Part shown: piece by piece, positions 47,142 to 55,206 of the stretch
How positions within the stretch are numbered: the first letter of the stretch is position 1
Layout: the number at the start of each line of letters is the position of its first letter
DNA from: Streptomyces sp. Root1304
GTDB lineage: Bacteria > Actinomycetota > Actinomycetes > Streptomycetales > Streptomycetaceae
Reading direction: 5' to 3'
Length of the DNA stretch: 64,000 nt
NCBI RefSeq assembly: GCF_001426405.1
Contig: NZ_LMEP01000004.1
Span: 62,001 to 126,000, forward strand
The notes under the pieces: model-generated
Told to the model about the DNA's origin: nothing
What the model saw: the letters and a program-made list of their open reading frames with translations, nothing else
Databases searched by the model: none
Position numbers and translations under genes: made by a program

Positions 47142-47442
47142 CCGCCCGACGGTGCGAGGCTGGCGCGACAGGACGTTCGCACCGCCGGGCGGAGTCTTGG
47201 GGAAGTTCCCCTGACAAAGGGGGCGTTGGGACCGCGGCGGTGCCGACGGGCGTCCGGCGCACCCCTTCTTTCAGGTCAAGAAGGAGGGCCTCACGCCCTT
47301 ACCACCGCACTGGCTCGGCGCCGCCGCGGTCCTCACGCTTGTCCGGTCCGCCGGCCACCCCTCATCCGGGCCGGCGATCCGGACCACGTACGGCACTGAC
47401 CTCCCGTCAGGTGCCGTACGCAGTCTGGGTGTTCCTTGAGGA
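47142..47442. other. Gap between MFS transporter and catalase
   Basis: No supported gene was seen in these 301 bp. A small hairpin, CCTTCTT-N7-AAGAAGG, lies near 47266-47286, and the probable catalase terminator lies at 47388-47419. Confidence 0.5.
47388..47419 (-). terminator. Hairpin downstream of catalase
   Basis: GTACGGCACTGAC (47388-47400) pairs with GTCAGGTGCCGTAC (47406-47419) with a single bulged base and a five-base loop. It starts 24 bp beyond the catalase stop. Confidence 0.7.
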
Positions 47443-48900
47443 TCAGTCCTCGCGCAGGGCGCGGACGGCCTCGGCCACGCGCTTGCCGTAGTCCGCGTCG
47501 GCGGCGGCGAAGTGCGCGAGGTTCTTCTCGATGACGTCCTCGCGGGAGACCTGGGACAGACCGCCGGCGATGTTGGCGATCAGACGGCCCTTCTCGTCCT
47601 CGGACATCAGGCGGTAGAGCTCACCGGCCTGGAAGAAGTCGTCGTCCTTGGTGTGCGCGGGCGCCTCGTGGGTGCCGGTCCAGCCGTGGATCGCCAGCGG
47701 CGCGGAGAGCGCGGCGTCGGTCTGGGCGGGACCCTGGTACGAGTTGGGCTCGTAGTTCTTGTCGTGGCGCGAACCGTTGCGCAGCGCCATGGCGCCGTCA
47801 CGGCCGTAGTTCTGCGCGGTCGTCGCCTTGGGGGCGTTCACCGGCAGCAGGGTGTGGTTGACGCCGAGGCGGTAGCGGTGGGCGTCCGCGTAGGCGAAGA
47901 GACGGCCCTGCAGCATCTTGTCCGGCGAGGGCCCGATGCCCGGGACGAAGTTGTTCGGGGAGAACGCGGCCTGCTCGACCTCGGCGAAGACGTTCTCCGG
48001 GTTGCGGTCGAGGACCAGGCGGCCCACGCGCTGCAGCGGGTAGTCGCTGTGCGGCCACACCTTGGTGAGGTCGAAGGGGTTGAAGCGGTAGTCCACGGCC
48101 TCGGCGGCCGGCATCACCTGGACGTAGAGGGTCCAGGAGGGGTTCACGCCGCGCTCGATCGCCTGGAGCAGGTCGGTCTGGTGCGAGTTCGCGTCCTTGC
48201 CGACGAGCTCGGCGGCCTGGTCGGCGGAGAGGCTGCGGACGCCCTGGTTCGTCTTGAAGTGGTACTTGACGAAGAAGGCCTCGCCCGCCTCGTTGGTCCA
48301 CTGGTAGGTGTGGGAGCCGTAGCCGTTCATGTGACGGTACGAGGCCGGGATGCCGCGGTCGCCCATGAGCCAGGTGATCTGGTGGGTGGCCTCGGGGGCG
48401 TGCGCCCAGAAGTCCCAGACGTTGTCCGCCTCCTGCTTGCCCGTGAAGGGGTCGCGCTTCTGGGAGTGGATGAAGTCGGGGAACTTGATCGGGTCCTTGA
48501 TGAAGAACACCGGGGTGTTGTTGCCGACGAGGTCGTAGTTGCCCTCTTCGGTGTAGAACTTCAGGGCGAAACCGCGGGGGTCGCGCACCGCGTCCGCGCC
48601 GCCGAGCGAGTCGGCCACGGTGGAGAAGCGGATGAAGGTCTCGGTCTTCTTGCCGACCTCGCCGAGGAAGTCGGCCTTCGTGTACGCGGTGACGTCGTCG
48701 GTCACCTCGAAGTAGCCGTACGCGCCGGAGCCGCGGGCGTGGACCACGCGCTCCGGGATCCGCTCACGGTTGAAGCGCGCGAGCTTCTCCAGCAGGTGCT
48801 GGTCCTGGAGGAGGATCGGGCCACCGACGCCGGCGGTGGCGGAGTTCTGGTTGTCGGCGACGGGGGCGCCGGACTCGGTCGTAAGCACGCGCTTCGACAT
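47443..48900 (-). CDS. katA: Catalase (small-subunit, haem b)
   Basis: This 485-aa monofunctional catalase is of the small-subunit type. The distal His is in [15 protein letters not shown], the active-site Asn region is [20 protein letters not shown], and the proximal haem tyrosine motif is [17 protein letters not shown] at 48900 follows GGAAGG. It sits among urate-degradation genes. Its promoter carries a 20-bp palindrome shared with the urate operon at 51713, overlapping a TTGACG -35-like hexamer. Uricase and other oxidases release H2O2, so co-regulated detoxification is the likely role here. Confidence 0.97.
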   Translation of the reverse strand: MSKRVLTTESGAPVADNQNSATAGVGGPILLQDQHLLEKLARFNRERIPERVVHARGSGAYGYFEVTDDVTAYTKADFLGEVGKKTETFIRFSTVADSLGGADAVRDPRGFALKFYTEEGNYDLVGNNTPVFFIKDPIKFPDFIHSQKRDPFTGKQEADNVWDFWAHAPEATHQITWLMGDRGIPASYRHMNGYGSHTYQWTNEAGEAFFVKYHFKTNQGVRSLSADQAAELVGKDANSHQTDLLQAIERGVNPSWTLYVQVMPAAEAVDYRFNPFDLTKVWPHSDYPLQRVGRLVLDRNPENVFAEVEQAAFSPNNFVPGIGPSPDKMLQGRLFAYADAHRYRLGVNHTLLPVNAPKATTAQNYGRDGAMALRNGSRHDKNYEPNSYQGPAQTDAALSAPLAIHGWTGTHEAPAHTKDDDFFQAGELYRLMSEDEKGRLIANIAGGLSQVSREDVIEKNLAHFAAADADYGKRVAEAVRALRED

Positions 48901-48963
48901 CGTGACCTTCCGTACGGGAGCTCTGCTGACGGTCCGAGGAGCGTAAATTCGGCTGGAACGTAA

Positions 48964-48983
48964 CGTCAACAGTTTGTTGAAAA
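48964..48983 (-). promoter_or_regulatory. Catalase promoter operator shared with the urate operon
   Basis: Read toward katA the site is TTTTCAACAAACTGTTGACG. It contains CAACA/TGTTG half-sites, and its last six bases, TTGACG, form a -35-like hexamer; TTTACG lies at a suitable spacing. It matches 51713-51732 (TTTTCAACAAAGTGTTGACG) at 19 of 20 positions. It lies 64-83 bp upstream of the catalase ATG. Confidence 0.75.
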
Positions 48984-48995
48984 GGAAGTGTGGTG

Positions 48996-49058
48996 TTCCG
49001 GTCGGCGGCGACGCCTGGGCGCGACAGGACAGGTTGTCAGCGCCGCCGCCGACCGGAA
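48996..49058 (-). terminator. Long-loop hairpin downstream of glxR
   Basis: TTCCGGTCGGCGGCG (48996-49010) is the exact complement of 49044-49058, giving a 15-bp stem around 33 bases. It lies 30 bp beyond the glxR stop and just upstream of the katA promoter operator, so it separates the two leftward units. Confidence 0.6.
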
Positions 49059-49087
49059 ATCTGGGGGCCCCGCGAAGGGGCGGTGGA

Positions 49088-49978
49088 TCAGACCTGCTGG
49101 CCGGAGAGGCGCTCGACGGCGCGCAGCAGGGCCGAGTGGTCCAGGCCGCCGTCACCCTGGGCGCGCAGCGAGGCCACGAGCTGGGCGACGACCGCGCCGA
49201 CCGGGAGGGCCGCGCCGACGTTGCGGGCGGCGTCGGTGACGATGCCCATGTCCTTGTGGTGCAGGTCGATCCGGAAGCCGGGCTTGAAGTCCCGGTTCAG
49301 GAAGTTGTCCTTCTTGCGGGTCAGCACGGTCGAGCCGGCCAGACCGCCGTTGAGGACGTCCAGGGCGGCCTGGAGGTTCACGCCGGACTTCTCGAGGAAG
49401 ACGACGGCCTCGGCGCAGGCCTGGATGTTGACCGCGACGATCAGCTGGTTGGCGGCCTTCACCGTCTGGCCGGAGCCGTGCGGGCCGCAGAGCACGATGG
49501 TCCTGCCGAGGGCCTCGAGGATCGGGAGGGCCTCGTCGAAGTCGGCCTGCTCGCCACCGACCATGATCGAGAGGACGGCCTCGATGGCGCCGGCCTCGCC
49601 GCCGGACACCGGGGCGTCGATGACGCGGATGCCCTTCTCGGCGGCGTTCTTGGCCAGGTCGACCGAGGTCTGCGGGGTGATCGACGACATGTCGATGATC
49701 AGCGCGCCCTGCCTGGCGTTCTCCAGGATGCCGGCGGGGCCGTACGAGATGGCCTCGACCTGCGGGGAGGCGGGCACCATCGTGATGATGACGTCGGCGT
49801 CCCCGACGGCCTCGGCGATCGACCCGGCGGAGGAGCCGCCGGCCTTGGCCAGGCGGTCCAGCTTGTCCTGCTCCAGGGTGAAGCCGGTGACCGAGTAGCC
49901 GGCCTTGATCAGGTTCTCGGACATGGGGGAGCCCATGATGCCGAGGCCGATCCACGCGATCTTGGGAAGAGTGCTCAT
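49088..49978 (-). CDS. glxR: Tartronate semialdehyde reductase (2-hydroxy-3-oxopropionate reductase)
   Basis: This 296-aa beta-hydroxyacid dehydrogenase reduces tartronate semialdehyde to D-glycerate with NAD(P)H. The Rossmann motif is [20 protein letters not shown], the substrate loop [11 protein letters not shown], and the catalytic lysine is in [13 protein letters not shown] following DLHHKDMGI segment also matches the family. ATG at 49978 lies 44 bp after the hyi stop, so hyi and glxR form one operon. It takes the product of gcl and of hyi and delivers glycerate to central metabolism. Confidence 0.95.
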   Translation of the reverse strand: MSTLPKIAWIGLGIMGSPMSENLIKAGYSVTGFTLEQDKLDRLAKAGGSSAGSIAEAVGDADVIITMVPASPQVEAISYGPAGILENARQGALIIDMSSITPQTSVDLAKNAAEKGIRVIDAPVSGGEAGAIEAVLSIMVGGEQADFDEALPILEALGRTIVLCGPHGSGQTVKAANQLIVAVNIQACAEAVVFLEKSGVNLQAALDVLNGGLAGSTVLTRKKDNFLNRDFKPGFRIDLHHKDMGIVTDAARNVGAALPVGAVVAQLVASLRAQGDGGLDHSALLRAVERLSGQQV

Positions 49979-50022
49979 GACGGTGCCTCTCAAAACAAGG
50001 TGATACGGGGAGGGGGCCTGCG

Positions 50023-50874
50023 TCAGCGGGCCGGGCGGGCCTCGGCGGGCAGCCACTCGAAGGAGGTGGCGGCGTCGGCGGCCTTGTACTCCAGGCCGAC
50101 CCAGCCGTCGTAACCGGCCTTCTTCAGCTCGTCGAGGAGCTGCTCCAGGGGCAGGTCGCCGGTGCCCGGCGCGCCGCGGCCCGGGTTGTCCGCGATCTGG
50201 ACGTGGCCGGTCTTGGCCGCGTACTCCGCGATGACCTGGCTGACGTCCTCGCCGTTCATCGACAGGTGGTAGATGTCGAGGAGGAACTTGGCGTTGCCGA
50301 GTCCGGTGGCCGCGTTGACCTTGTCGATGACCTCGATGGCGGAGGGGGCGCTCACCAGCGGGTAGAGCGGGGACTCCGGCTTGTTGAGGGTCTCGACGAG
50401 GAGGATCGCTCCCACCCGGTCGGCGGCGCGGGCGGCCAGGACCAGGTTCTCCAGGGCGAGGGTGTCCTGGATCTGGGGGTCGACGCCCTCCACGCGGTTG
50501 CCGTAGAGCGCGTTCAGCGCCTTGCAGCCGACCGAGGCGGCGAAGTCGGCCGCCACCTCGATGTTGGCGCGGAAGCGGTCCGACTCGTCACCCGGTACGG
50601 AGAGGGCTCCGCGGTCCGGGCCGGGCAGCTGCCCGGCGTAGAAGTTCAGTCCCACCAGCTGGGTGCCGGCGTCCTCAAGAGCCTTCTTGAGGGCGTCGAG
50701 CTCGCTCTGCTCGGGGGTGGCGGTGTCGATCCAGGGCCACCACAGCTCGACCGCGGTGAAGCCCGCCGCGGCGGCGGCCGCGGGGCGCTCCAGGAGCGGG
50801 AGTTCCGTGAAGAGGATCGACAGGTTCACATCGAAGCGCTGGTCCGTGCCTGCGCCTACTGAGAAGCGGGCCAT
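50023..50874 (-). CDS. hyi: Hydroxypyruvate isomerase
   Basis: This 283-aa TIM-barrel protein of the xylose-isomerase-like family interconverts hydroxypyruvate and tartronate semialdehyde. Family blocks visible are NLSILFTELPLLERPAAA, AVELWWPW, LLVETLNK (metal-binding Glu), FLLDIYHLSMNGED (Asp/His) and WVGLEYKAA (second metal Glu). ATG at 50874 follows GGAAGGAGC. The operator pair at 50890-50925 overlaps the promoter-proximal region down to the ribosome-site side. It is the first gene of the hyi-glxR operon and shares its operator type with gcl. Confidence 0.93.
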   Translation of the reverse strand: MARFSVGAGTDQRFDVNLSILFTELPLLERPAAAAAAGFTAVELWWPWIDTATPEQSELDALKKALEDAGTQLVGLNFYAGQLPGPDRGALSVPGDESDRFRANIEVAADFAASVGCKALNALYGNRVEGVDPQIQDTLALENLVLAARAADRVGAILLVETLNKPESPLYPLVSAPSAIEVIDKVNAATGLGNAKFLLDIYHLSMNGEDVSQVIAEYAAKTGHVQIADNPGRGAPGTGDLPLEQLLDELKKAGYDGWVGLEYKAADAATSFEWLPAEARPAR

Positions 50875-50889
50875 GAGGGGCGGCGCTCC

Positions 50890-50925
50890 TTCCGTATCGC
50901 GGAAGTAAGTTTCTGTCTGACGGAA
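50890..50925 (-). promoter_or_regulatory. Paired operators upstream of hyi (TTCCG-N5-CGGAA type)
   Basis: TTCCGTATCGCGGAA (50890-50904, perfect) and TTCTGTCTGACGGAA (50911-50925, imperfect) start 21 bp apart, the same spacing as in front of gcl. They lie 16-51 bp upstream of the hyi ATG, so binding would block transcription directly. The probable binder is an AllR-like IclR regulator encoded outside the window. Confidence 0.75.
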
Positions 50926-51011
50926 TGTTGCAAGGGGGTTGCCCCGCTTGTCAAGAGGTCCCCGCAGGTCCGGGGCTGCCGTGGGCCGGATCGGGGCCGT
51001 AGTTTGGGGCC

Positions 51012-51266
51012 ATGGTGCGTTTGAGAGTGGAGTTCACGACCGAGCCGTTCGACCTCGACGAGGCGCCGGCGCACGCGGTCGTGGCCCGTGAGGTCATCCA
51101 GTCCGCCGAACTGGACGCGGTCGACGTCGGCCCCTTCGGCAATACGGCGGAAGGCGGCGCCGACGCGGTGCTCACCGCGGTCGACTCGCTGCTGCGCAAG
51201 TCGCTCGCGGCCGGCGCCACGCGCGTCTCGCTCCAGGTCAACGTGATCGGTGAGGAGGAGAAGTGA
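51012..51266 (+). CDS. Small MTH1187/thiamine-binding-fold protein
   Basis: This 84-aa protein has a pattern like the PF01910 ferredoxin-like fold: a strand (VRLRVEFTTEPF), a helix ending VVAREVIQSAEL, then VDVGPFGNTAEGGADAVL, resembling the T-x-x-E-G block, and a last strand GATRVSLQVNVIGEEE. Members can bind thiamine-like molecules, but the ligand here is unknown. The start ATG is at 51012. Its stop overlaps the GTG start of the next gene (GTGA), so the two small proteins are made together. The gene pair sits between the glyoxylate and urate operons. Confidence 0.65.
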   Translation: MVRLRVEFTTEPFDLDEAPAHAVVAREVIQSAELDAVDVGPFGNTAEGGADAVLTAVDSLLRKSLAAGATRVSLQVNVIGEEEK

Positions 51267-51649
51267 GTGAGCACCCGTTGGTGGCCGCGGTGAAGCCCCT
51301 GGTCGACGCCATGGGCGCCGAGCTGCTCGTCCCCGCGCAGGCGGGGGCCGACGACGTCGTCCTGTCCTGGGAGGGCGAGGACGTCCTCGCCGTACGGCTG
51401 CCCCAGCTGTCCGAATCCCTCGATCACATCCTCGCCGCGATGGAGCGGCGGCACGGGGTGCCGCTGGCCGAACTCGACCGCAAGGCCAAACAGGAGGCGG
51501 TACGGCTGCTGGAGGCGCGCGGCGCCTTCTCGGTGCGCCATGGAGTGGAGACGGTGGCCGGTGCACTCGGTGTCAGCCGCTTCACCGTGTACAACTACCT
51601 CAACAGGGAGACCGCCCTGAACAGGGAAAAGGCCGCCAAGGGCGACTAG
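51263..51649 (+). CDS. Small HTH regulator with YheO/DauR-type C-terminal domain
   Basis: This 128-aa DNA-binding protein has a C-terminal half AKQEAVRLLEARGAFSVRHG followed by VETVAGALGVSRFTVYNYLN. It strongly resembles the HTH of YheO/DauR regulators (PF13309), which in those proteins follows a PAS-like sensor. Here the N-terminal 65 residues (AELLVPAQAGADDVVLSWEG) are too short for that sensor. The start GTG overlaps the previous stop. A canonical terminator follows. It is a candidate regulator of the adjacent urate operon, possibly using the 84-aa protein as its sensor. Confidence 0.75.
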   Translation: MSEHPLVAAVKPLVDAMGAELLVPAQAGADDVVLSWEGEDVLAVRLPQLSESLDHILAAMERRHGVPLAELDRKAKQEAVRLLEARGAFSVRHGVETVAGALGVSRFTVYNYLNRETALNREKAAKGD

Positions 51650-51667
51650 TTGATCACCTATGACCAC

Positions 51668-51701
51668 AAGCCGTCGTCCGGATGTCGGGACGACGGCTTT
51701 T
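51668..51701 (+). terminator. Rho-independent terminator after the small HTH gene
   Basis: AAGCCGTCGTCC (51668-51679) pairs perfectly with 51688-51699 around an eight-base loop and is followed by a T-run (CTTTTG). It lies 18 bp beyond the stop and 12 bp before the urate-operon operator. Confidence 0.85.
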
Positions 51702-51712
51702 GCGTGGCCGAG

Positions 51713-51732
51713 TTTTCAACAAAGTGTTGACG
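51713..51732 (+). promoter_or_regulatory. Urate-operon promoter operator shared with catalase
   Basis: TTTTCAACAAAGTGTTGACG contains the inverted CAACA/TGTTG half-sites and ends in TTGACG, a -35-like hexamer. TAGCTA follows at 18 bases as a possible -10. It matches the katA element at 19 of 20 positions. It ends 72 bp before the GTG of the OHCU decarboxylase gene. Confidence 0.75.
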
Positions 51733-51804
51733 TTGTGTTGCGGAGGGCGTTAGCTATCCGCAGCCCGTCCGACGCACAGCGAAAAACAGCCACGGAGGCT
51801 TCCC

Positions 51805-52338
51805 GTGACTTCAGGTACGACACCGGGTCTCACCCGGTTCAACACCTCGGCGGACAGCGAGGCCGTCGCCGCGCTCCACGAGGTGTGTTCCAGTTCGGCG
51901 TGGGGGAGCAAGGTCCTCGCCCAGCGCCCGTACTCCACCGCCGAAGCTCTCTTCCTCGCCAGTGACGCCGCCATGGCCGAGCTGACCGCCGAGGACCTTG
52001 CCGAGGCGATGGCGGGGCACCCGCCGATCGGTCGTCCGAAGGCAGGGGACCCGACCTCCTCCCGCGAACAGAGCGGGATGGCCGGCGCCTCCGACCAGCT
52101 CAAGGCCGAGATGCTCGACCTCAACCTGGACTACCAGGACAGGTTCGGTCACGTCTTCCTCATCTGCGCCACCGGCAGGACCGGCGAGCAGATGCGGGAC
52201 GCGCTCAGGGAGCGGATCGGGAACTCGCCCGAGGCGGAGCGGGAGATCGTCCGCACCGAACTGGGCAAGATCAACCGCATCCGGCTGACCCGTCTCGTAG
52301 AGACCTCCGAGACCTCCGAGGAAGAGAGCTCCGCATGA
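51805..52338 (+). CDS. OHCU decarboxylase (2-oxo-4-hydroxy-4-carboxy-5-ureidoimidazoline decarboxylase)
   Basis: This 177-aa enzyme converts OHCU to S-allantoin, the third step from urate. Family blocks are FNTSADSEAVAALHEVCSSS then AWGSKVLAQRPY, AGHPPIGRP with the catalytic His, TSSREQSGM, and RFGHVFLICATGRTGEQM. GTG at 51805 has GGAGG upstream. The stop overlaps the next start (ATGA), coupling it to the hydroxyisourate hydrolase. It is the first gene of the urate operon under the shared operator. Confidence 0.94.
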   Translation: MTSGTTPGLTRFNTSADSEAVAALHEVCSSSAWGSKVLAQRPYSTAEALFLASDAAMAELTAEDLAEAMAGHPPIGRPKAGDPTSSREQSGMAGASDQLKAEMLDLNLDYQDRFGHVFLICATGRTGEQMRDALRERIGNSPEAEREIVRTELGKINRIRLTRLVETSETSEEESSA

Positions 52339-52739
52339 GCACCGACACCACGGCCTCGGTGTCCACGCACATCCTGGACACCAGCATCGGCCGCCCCGCC
52401 GAGGGCGTGGCCATCACGCTCGCGGCCCGCAGCGGCTCCGACGCGGAGTGGGTCGCGCTCGGCGGTTCGGCCACCGACGCGGACGGACGCTGCAAGGACT
52501 TGCCGGCCCTGCCGGAAGGCACCACCCACGTACGCCTCGACTTCGAGGTCGAGACGTACTTCTCCAGTCAGCACAGTTTCAAGAAGCAAGCCGAGGCGCA
52601 GCAGGACGCCCCCCGCGTAAGGGACAGCGGTGCGTTCTTCCCCGAGGTGGCGATCACCTTCGCCGTCACCCCGGGCGAGCATTACCACGTACCGCTGCTG
52701 CTCAACCCGTTCGGCTACTCCGTATACCGAGGGAGCTAG
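52335..52739 (+). CDS. 5-Hydroxyisourate hydrolase (transthyretin-like)
   Basis: This 134-aa protein hydrolyses 5-hydroxyisourate to OHCU. It has the N-terminal block VSTHILDTSIGRPAEGVAI with the catalytic His, an Arg-containing GTTHVRLDFEVETYF segment, HYHVPLLLNPFGYSVY, and the diagnostic C-terminal YRGS. ATG at 52335 overlaps the preceding stop; the uricase gene follows six bases after its own stop. The set of three is ordered opposite to the pathway. Confidence 0.96.
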   Translation: MSTDTTASVSTHILDTSIGRPAEGVAITLAARSGSDAEWVALGGSATDADGRCKDLPALPEGTTHVRLDFEVETYFSSQHSFKKQAEAQQDAPRVRDSGAFFPEVAITFAVTPGEHYHVPLLLNPFGYSVYRGS

Positions 52740-52744
52740 CAGAC

Positions 52745-53668
52745 ATGCCCACGATTCTCGGCCAGAACCAGTACGGCAAAGCAGAGAACCGCGTCGTCAA
52801 GATCACGCGGGACGGCGACACCCACCACATCAAGGACCTGAACGTCTCCGTCGCCCTCTCCGGCGACCTCGACGACGTCCACCTCACCGGCTCGAACGCC
52901 CACTGCCTCCCCACCGACACGACGAAGAACACCATCTTCGCGTTCGCCAAGGAGTACGGCATCGAGTCCGCCGAGCAGTTCGGCATCCACCTCGCCCGCC
53001 ACTTCGTGACGAGCCAGGAGCCGATCAAGAAGGCGCGCATCCGGATCGAGGAGTACTCCTGGGAGCGCATCGCGTCCTCCGAGGCCAACTCCAAGTTCAT
53101 CGGCGCCGACGAGGTCAACCACTCCTTCGCCCGCAAGGGCCAGGAGACCCGCGTCACCCAGATCAGCTACGACGGCACGACGTGGGAGGTCATCTCCGGC
53201 CTCAAGGACCTCGTCGTCATGAACTCCACCAACTCGGAGTTCTGGGGCTACATCAAGGACCAGTACACGACGCTCCAGGAAGCGTACGACCGCATCCTGG
53301 CCACGCAGGTGTCCGCCCGCTGGCGGTTCAACTGGACCGACGACGACCAGCGCATGCCGAACTGGGAGCGGTCCTACGAGCAGACGCGCAAGCACATGCT
53401 CGAAGCCTTCTCGGAGACGTACTCGTACTCCCTCCAGCAGACGCTGTACCAGATGGCCACGCGCATCATCAACCACCGCTCGGAGATCGACGAAGTCCGC
53501 TTCTCGCTCCCGAACAAGCACCACTTCCTGGTCGACCTCGAGCCCTTCGGCCTGAAGAACGACAACGAGGTCTACTACGCCGCCGACCGCATGTACGGCC
53601 TCATCGAGGCCACCGTCCTCCGCGACGGAGCCACGGCGCAGATCCCGGTCGACATGACCAACCTCTAA
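52745..53668 (+). CDS. Urate oxidase (uricase)
   Basis: This 307-aa cofactor-free uricase oxidises urate with O2 and water to 5-hydroxyisourate and H2O2. The catalytic pieces are YGKAENRVVKI (Lys of the Lys-Thr pair), LPTDTTKNTIFAFAKEYG (Thr), and the C-terminal NKHHFLVDLEPFGLKNDNEV with the His region. No peroxisomal SKL-type end, as expected for bacteria. ATG at 52745 follows GGGAGC. A 12-bp hairpin follows before the permease gene, so uricase may be made in larger amounts than the permease. Confidence 0.97.
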   Translation: MPTILGQNQYGKAENRVVKITRDGDTHHIKDLNVSVALSGDLDDVHLTGSNAHCLPTDTTKNTIFAFAKEYGIESAEQFGIHLARHFVTSQEPIKKARIRIEEYSWERIASSEANSKFIGADEVNHSFARKGQETRVTQISYDGTTWEVISGLKDLVVMNSTNSEFWGYIKDQYTTLQEAYDRILATQVSARWRFNWTDDDQRMPNWERSYEQTRKHMLEAFSETYSYSLQQTLYQMATRIINHRSEIDEVRFSLPNKHHFLVDLEPFGLKNDNEVYYAADRMYGLIEATVLRDGATAQIPVDMTNL

Positions 53669-53685
53669 GCGGCATCTGAGTGACC

Positions 53686-53717
53686 GGCCCCCGCCCGCCC
53701 GCAGTCGGGCGGGGGCC
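53686..53717 (+). terminator. Hairpin between uricase and the purine permease gene
   Basis: GGCCCCCGCCCG (53686-53697) pairs exactly with 53706-53717 around an eight-base loop, 18 bp after the uricase stop and 23 bp before the permease ATG. It lacks a T-run, so partial termination or mRNA 3'-end protection is likely. Confidence 0.7.
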
Positions 53718-53739
53718 GCACCAGACCGGAGGGAATCTC

Positions 53740-55158
53740 ATGGCACAGCCTGCACAGGGGCCGGCAACCGCCGAAGGCCCGTGTTCCACCCCTCCGTCCA
53801 CCCCGGTTTCGGCCTCGACCGAATGTCACCCGGTGGACGAGAAGCTCCCCGCCTCGCGGCTCGTCCCCGCGGCACTCCAGCACATCGCCGCCATGTACGC
53901 CGGCGTCGTCACCCCTCCGCTCATCATCGGCCAGGCCGTCGGCCTGGACGCGGCCGGGATGACCCGGCTCATCGCGGCCAGCCTGCTCATCGCCGGCTGC
54001 GCGACCATCCTGCAGACCCTCGGCATCGGACGCTTCGCCGGAAACCGGCTCCCGTTCGTCAACGCCGCCTCCTCCGCCGGAATCGCCCCGATGCTCGCCA
54101 TCGCCGAGACCAGCGCCCCCGGACACCAACTCCCCGCCATCTACGGCGCGGTGATGGTCGCCGGAGTGTTCTGCCTCGCCGTCGGCCCCTTCTTCGGCAG
54201 GCTCCTCCGCTTCTTCCCGCCGCTCGTCACCGGCGTCGTGATCACTCTCATCGGGGTCACCCTGATGCCCGTGCCCGTCGGCTGGGCCCAGGGCGGCGAC
54301 AGAACCGCCGCCGACTTCGGCGCCATGAAGTACCTCGCGCTCGCCGCCTTCACTCTCGTCGTCATCCTGCTCTTCCAGCGCTTCGGCAAGGGCTTCGTCA
54401 AGCAGATCGCCCTGCTGCTCGGCCTCCTCATCGGCACCCTCGCCGCGATCCCCTTCGGGATGGCCGACTTCAGCGCCCTGCGCGAGGCGCCCGTCGCGGC
54501 CCTGCCCGCCCCCTTCGCCTTCGGCGCCCCCGAGTTCCAGCCCGCCGCGATCCTCTCCCTGTGCATCGTGATGCTGGTCCTCATGACCGAGTCCAGTGCC
54601 GGCATGCTCGCCCTCGGCGAGATCTGCGAGCGGCGCAGCGACGGGAGGACCATCACCCGGGGCCTGCGCACCGACGGCATCGCCACCCTGATCGGCCCCG
54701 TCTTCGGCGGCTTCCCCACCTCGGCCTTCGCCCAGAACGTCGGTGTCGTCTCGCTGACCCGGGTGCGCTCCCGATACGTGGTCGCCGTCGCCGGTGGCGC
54801 CCTGCTCGTCCTCGGCGCCTTCCCCGTCCTCGGCGCGGTCGTCTCCATGGTCCCGATGCCCGTCCTCGGCGGCGCCGGCATCGTCCTCTTCGGCTCCATC
54901 GCGGTCAGCGGCATCCGGACCCTGTCGGAGGCCGGTCTCGACGACAGCTCCAACATCATCCTGGTGGCCGTCGCGCTCGGAGCGGGCATCATCCCGCTCG
55001 CCGCACCCACCTTCTACGCCGAGTTCCCGGCCTGGGCGCAGACCGTGCTCGGCTCCGGCATCAGCGCGGGCGCGCTCGTCGCCGTCCTGCTGAATCTCTT
55101 CTTCCACCATCTCGGCACCCGGAGCCGTCACACGGCCCCGGCACTCAAATCCTCCTAG
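53740..55158 (+). CDS. NCS2-family purine permease (urate/xanthine type), first copy
   Basis: This 472-aa nucleobase:cation symporter-2 is a membrane protein of about 14 helices. It has HPVDEKLPASRLVPAALQHI then AAMYAGVVTPPLI (helix 1), the helix 8 region LMTESSAGMLALGEI and the helix 10 motif PTSAFAQNVGVVSLTRVRSR. The QH and FAQN-type motifs are those of the urate/xanthine branch. ATG at 53740 follows GGAGGGA. It follows uricase and probably imports urate or xanthine. Confidence 0.93.
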   Translation: MAQPAQGPATAEGPCSTPPSTPVSASTECHPVDEKLPASRLVPAALQHIAAMYAGVVTPPLIIGQAVGLDAAGMTRLIAASLLIAGCATILQTLGIGRFAGNRLPFVNAASSAGIAPMLAIAETSAPGHQLPAIYGAVMVAGVFCLAVGPFFGRLLRFFPPLVTGVVITLIGVTLMPVPVGWAQGGDRTAADFGAMKYLALAAFTLVVILLFQRFGKGFVKQIALLLGLLIGTLAAIPFGMADFSALREAPVAALPAPFAFGAPEFQPAAILSLCIVMLVLMTESSAGMLALGEICERRSDGRTITRGLRTDGIATLIGPVFGGFPTSAFAQNVGVVSLTRVRSRYVVAVAGGALLVLGAFPVLGAVVSMVPMPVLGGAGIVLFGSIAVSGIRTLSEAGLDDSSNIILVAVALGAGIIPLAAPTFYAEFPAWAQTVLGSGISAGALVAVLLNLFFHHLGTRSRHTAPALKSS

Positions 55159-55206
55159 GGTCCTGCCGTGCCCACACCATCCCCGAGGAATGAAGGAAGC
55201 ACCGCC

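Noticed and set aside
47276..47440. Possible short peptide frame with VKKEGLTPLPPHWLG
   Set aside because: It has no start codon with a ribosome site and continues through the catalase terminator.
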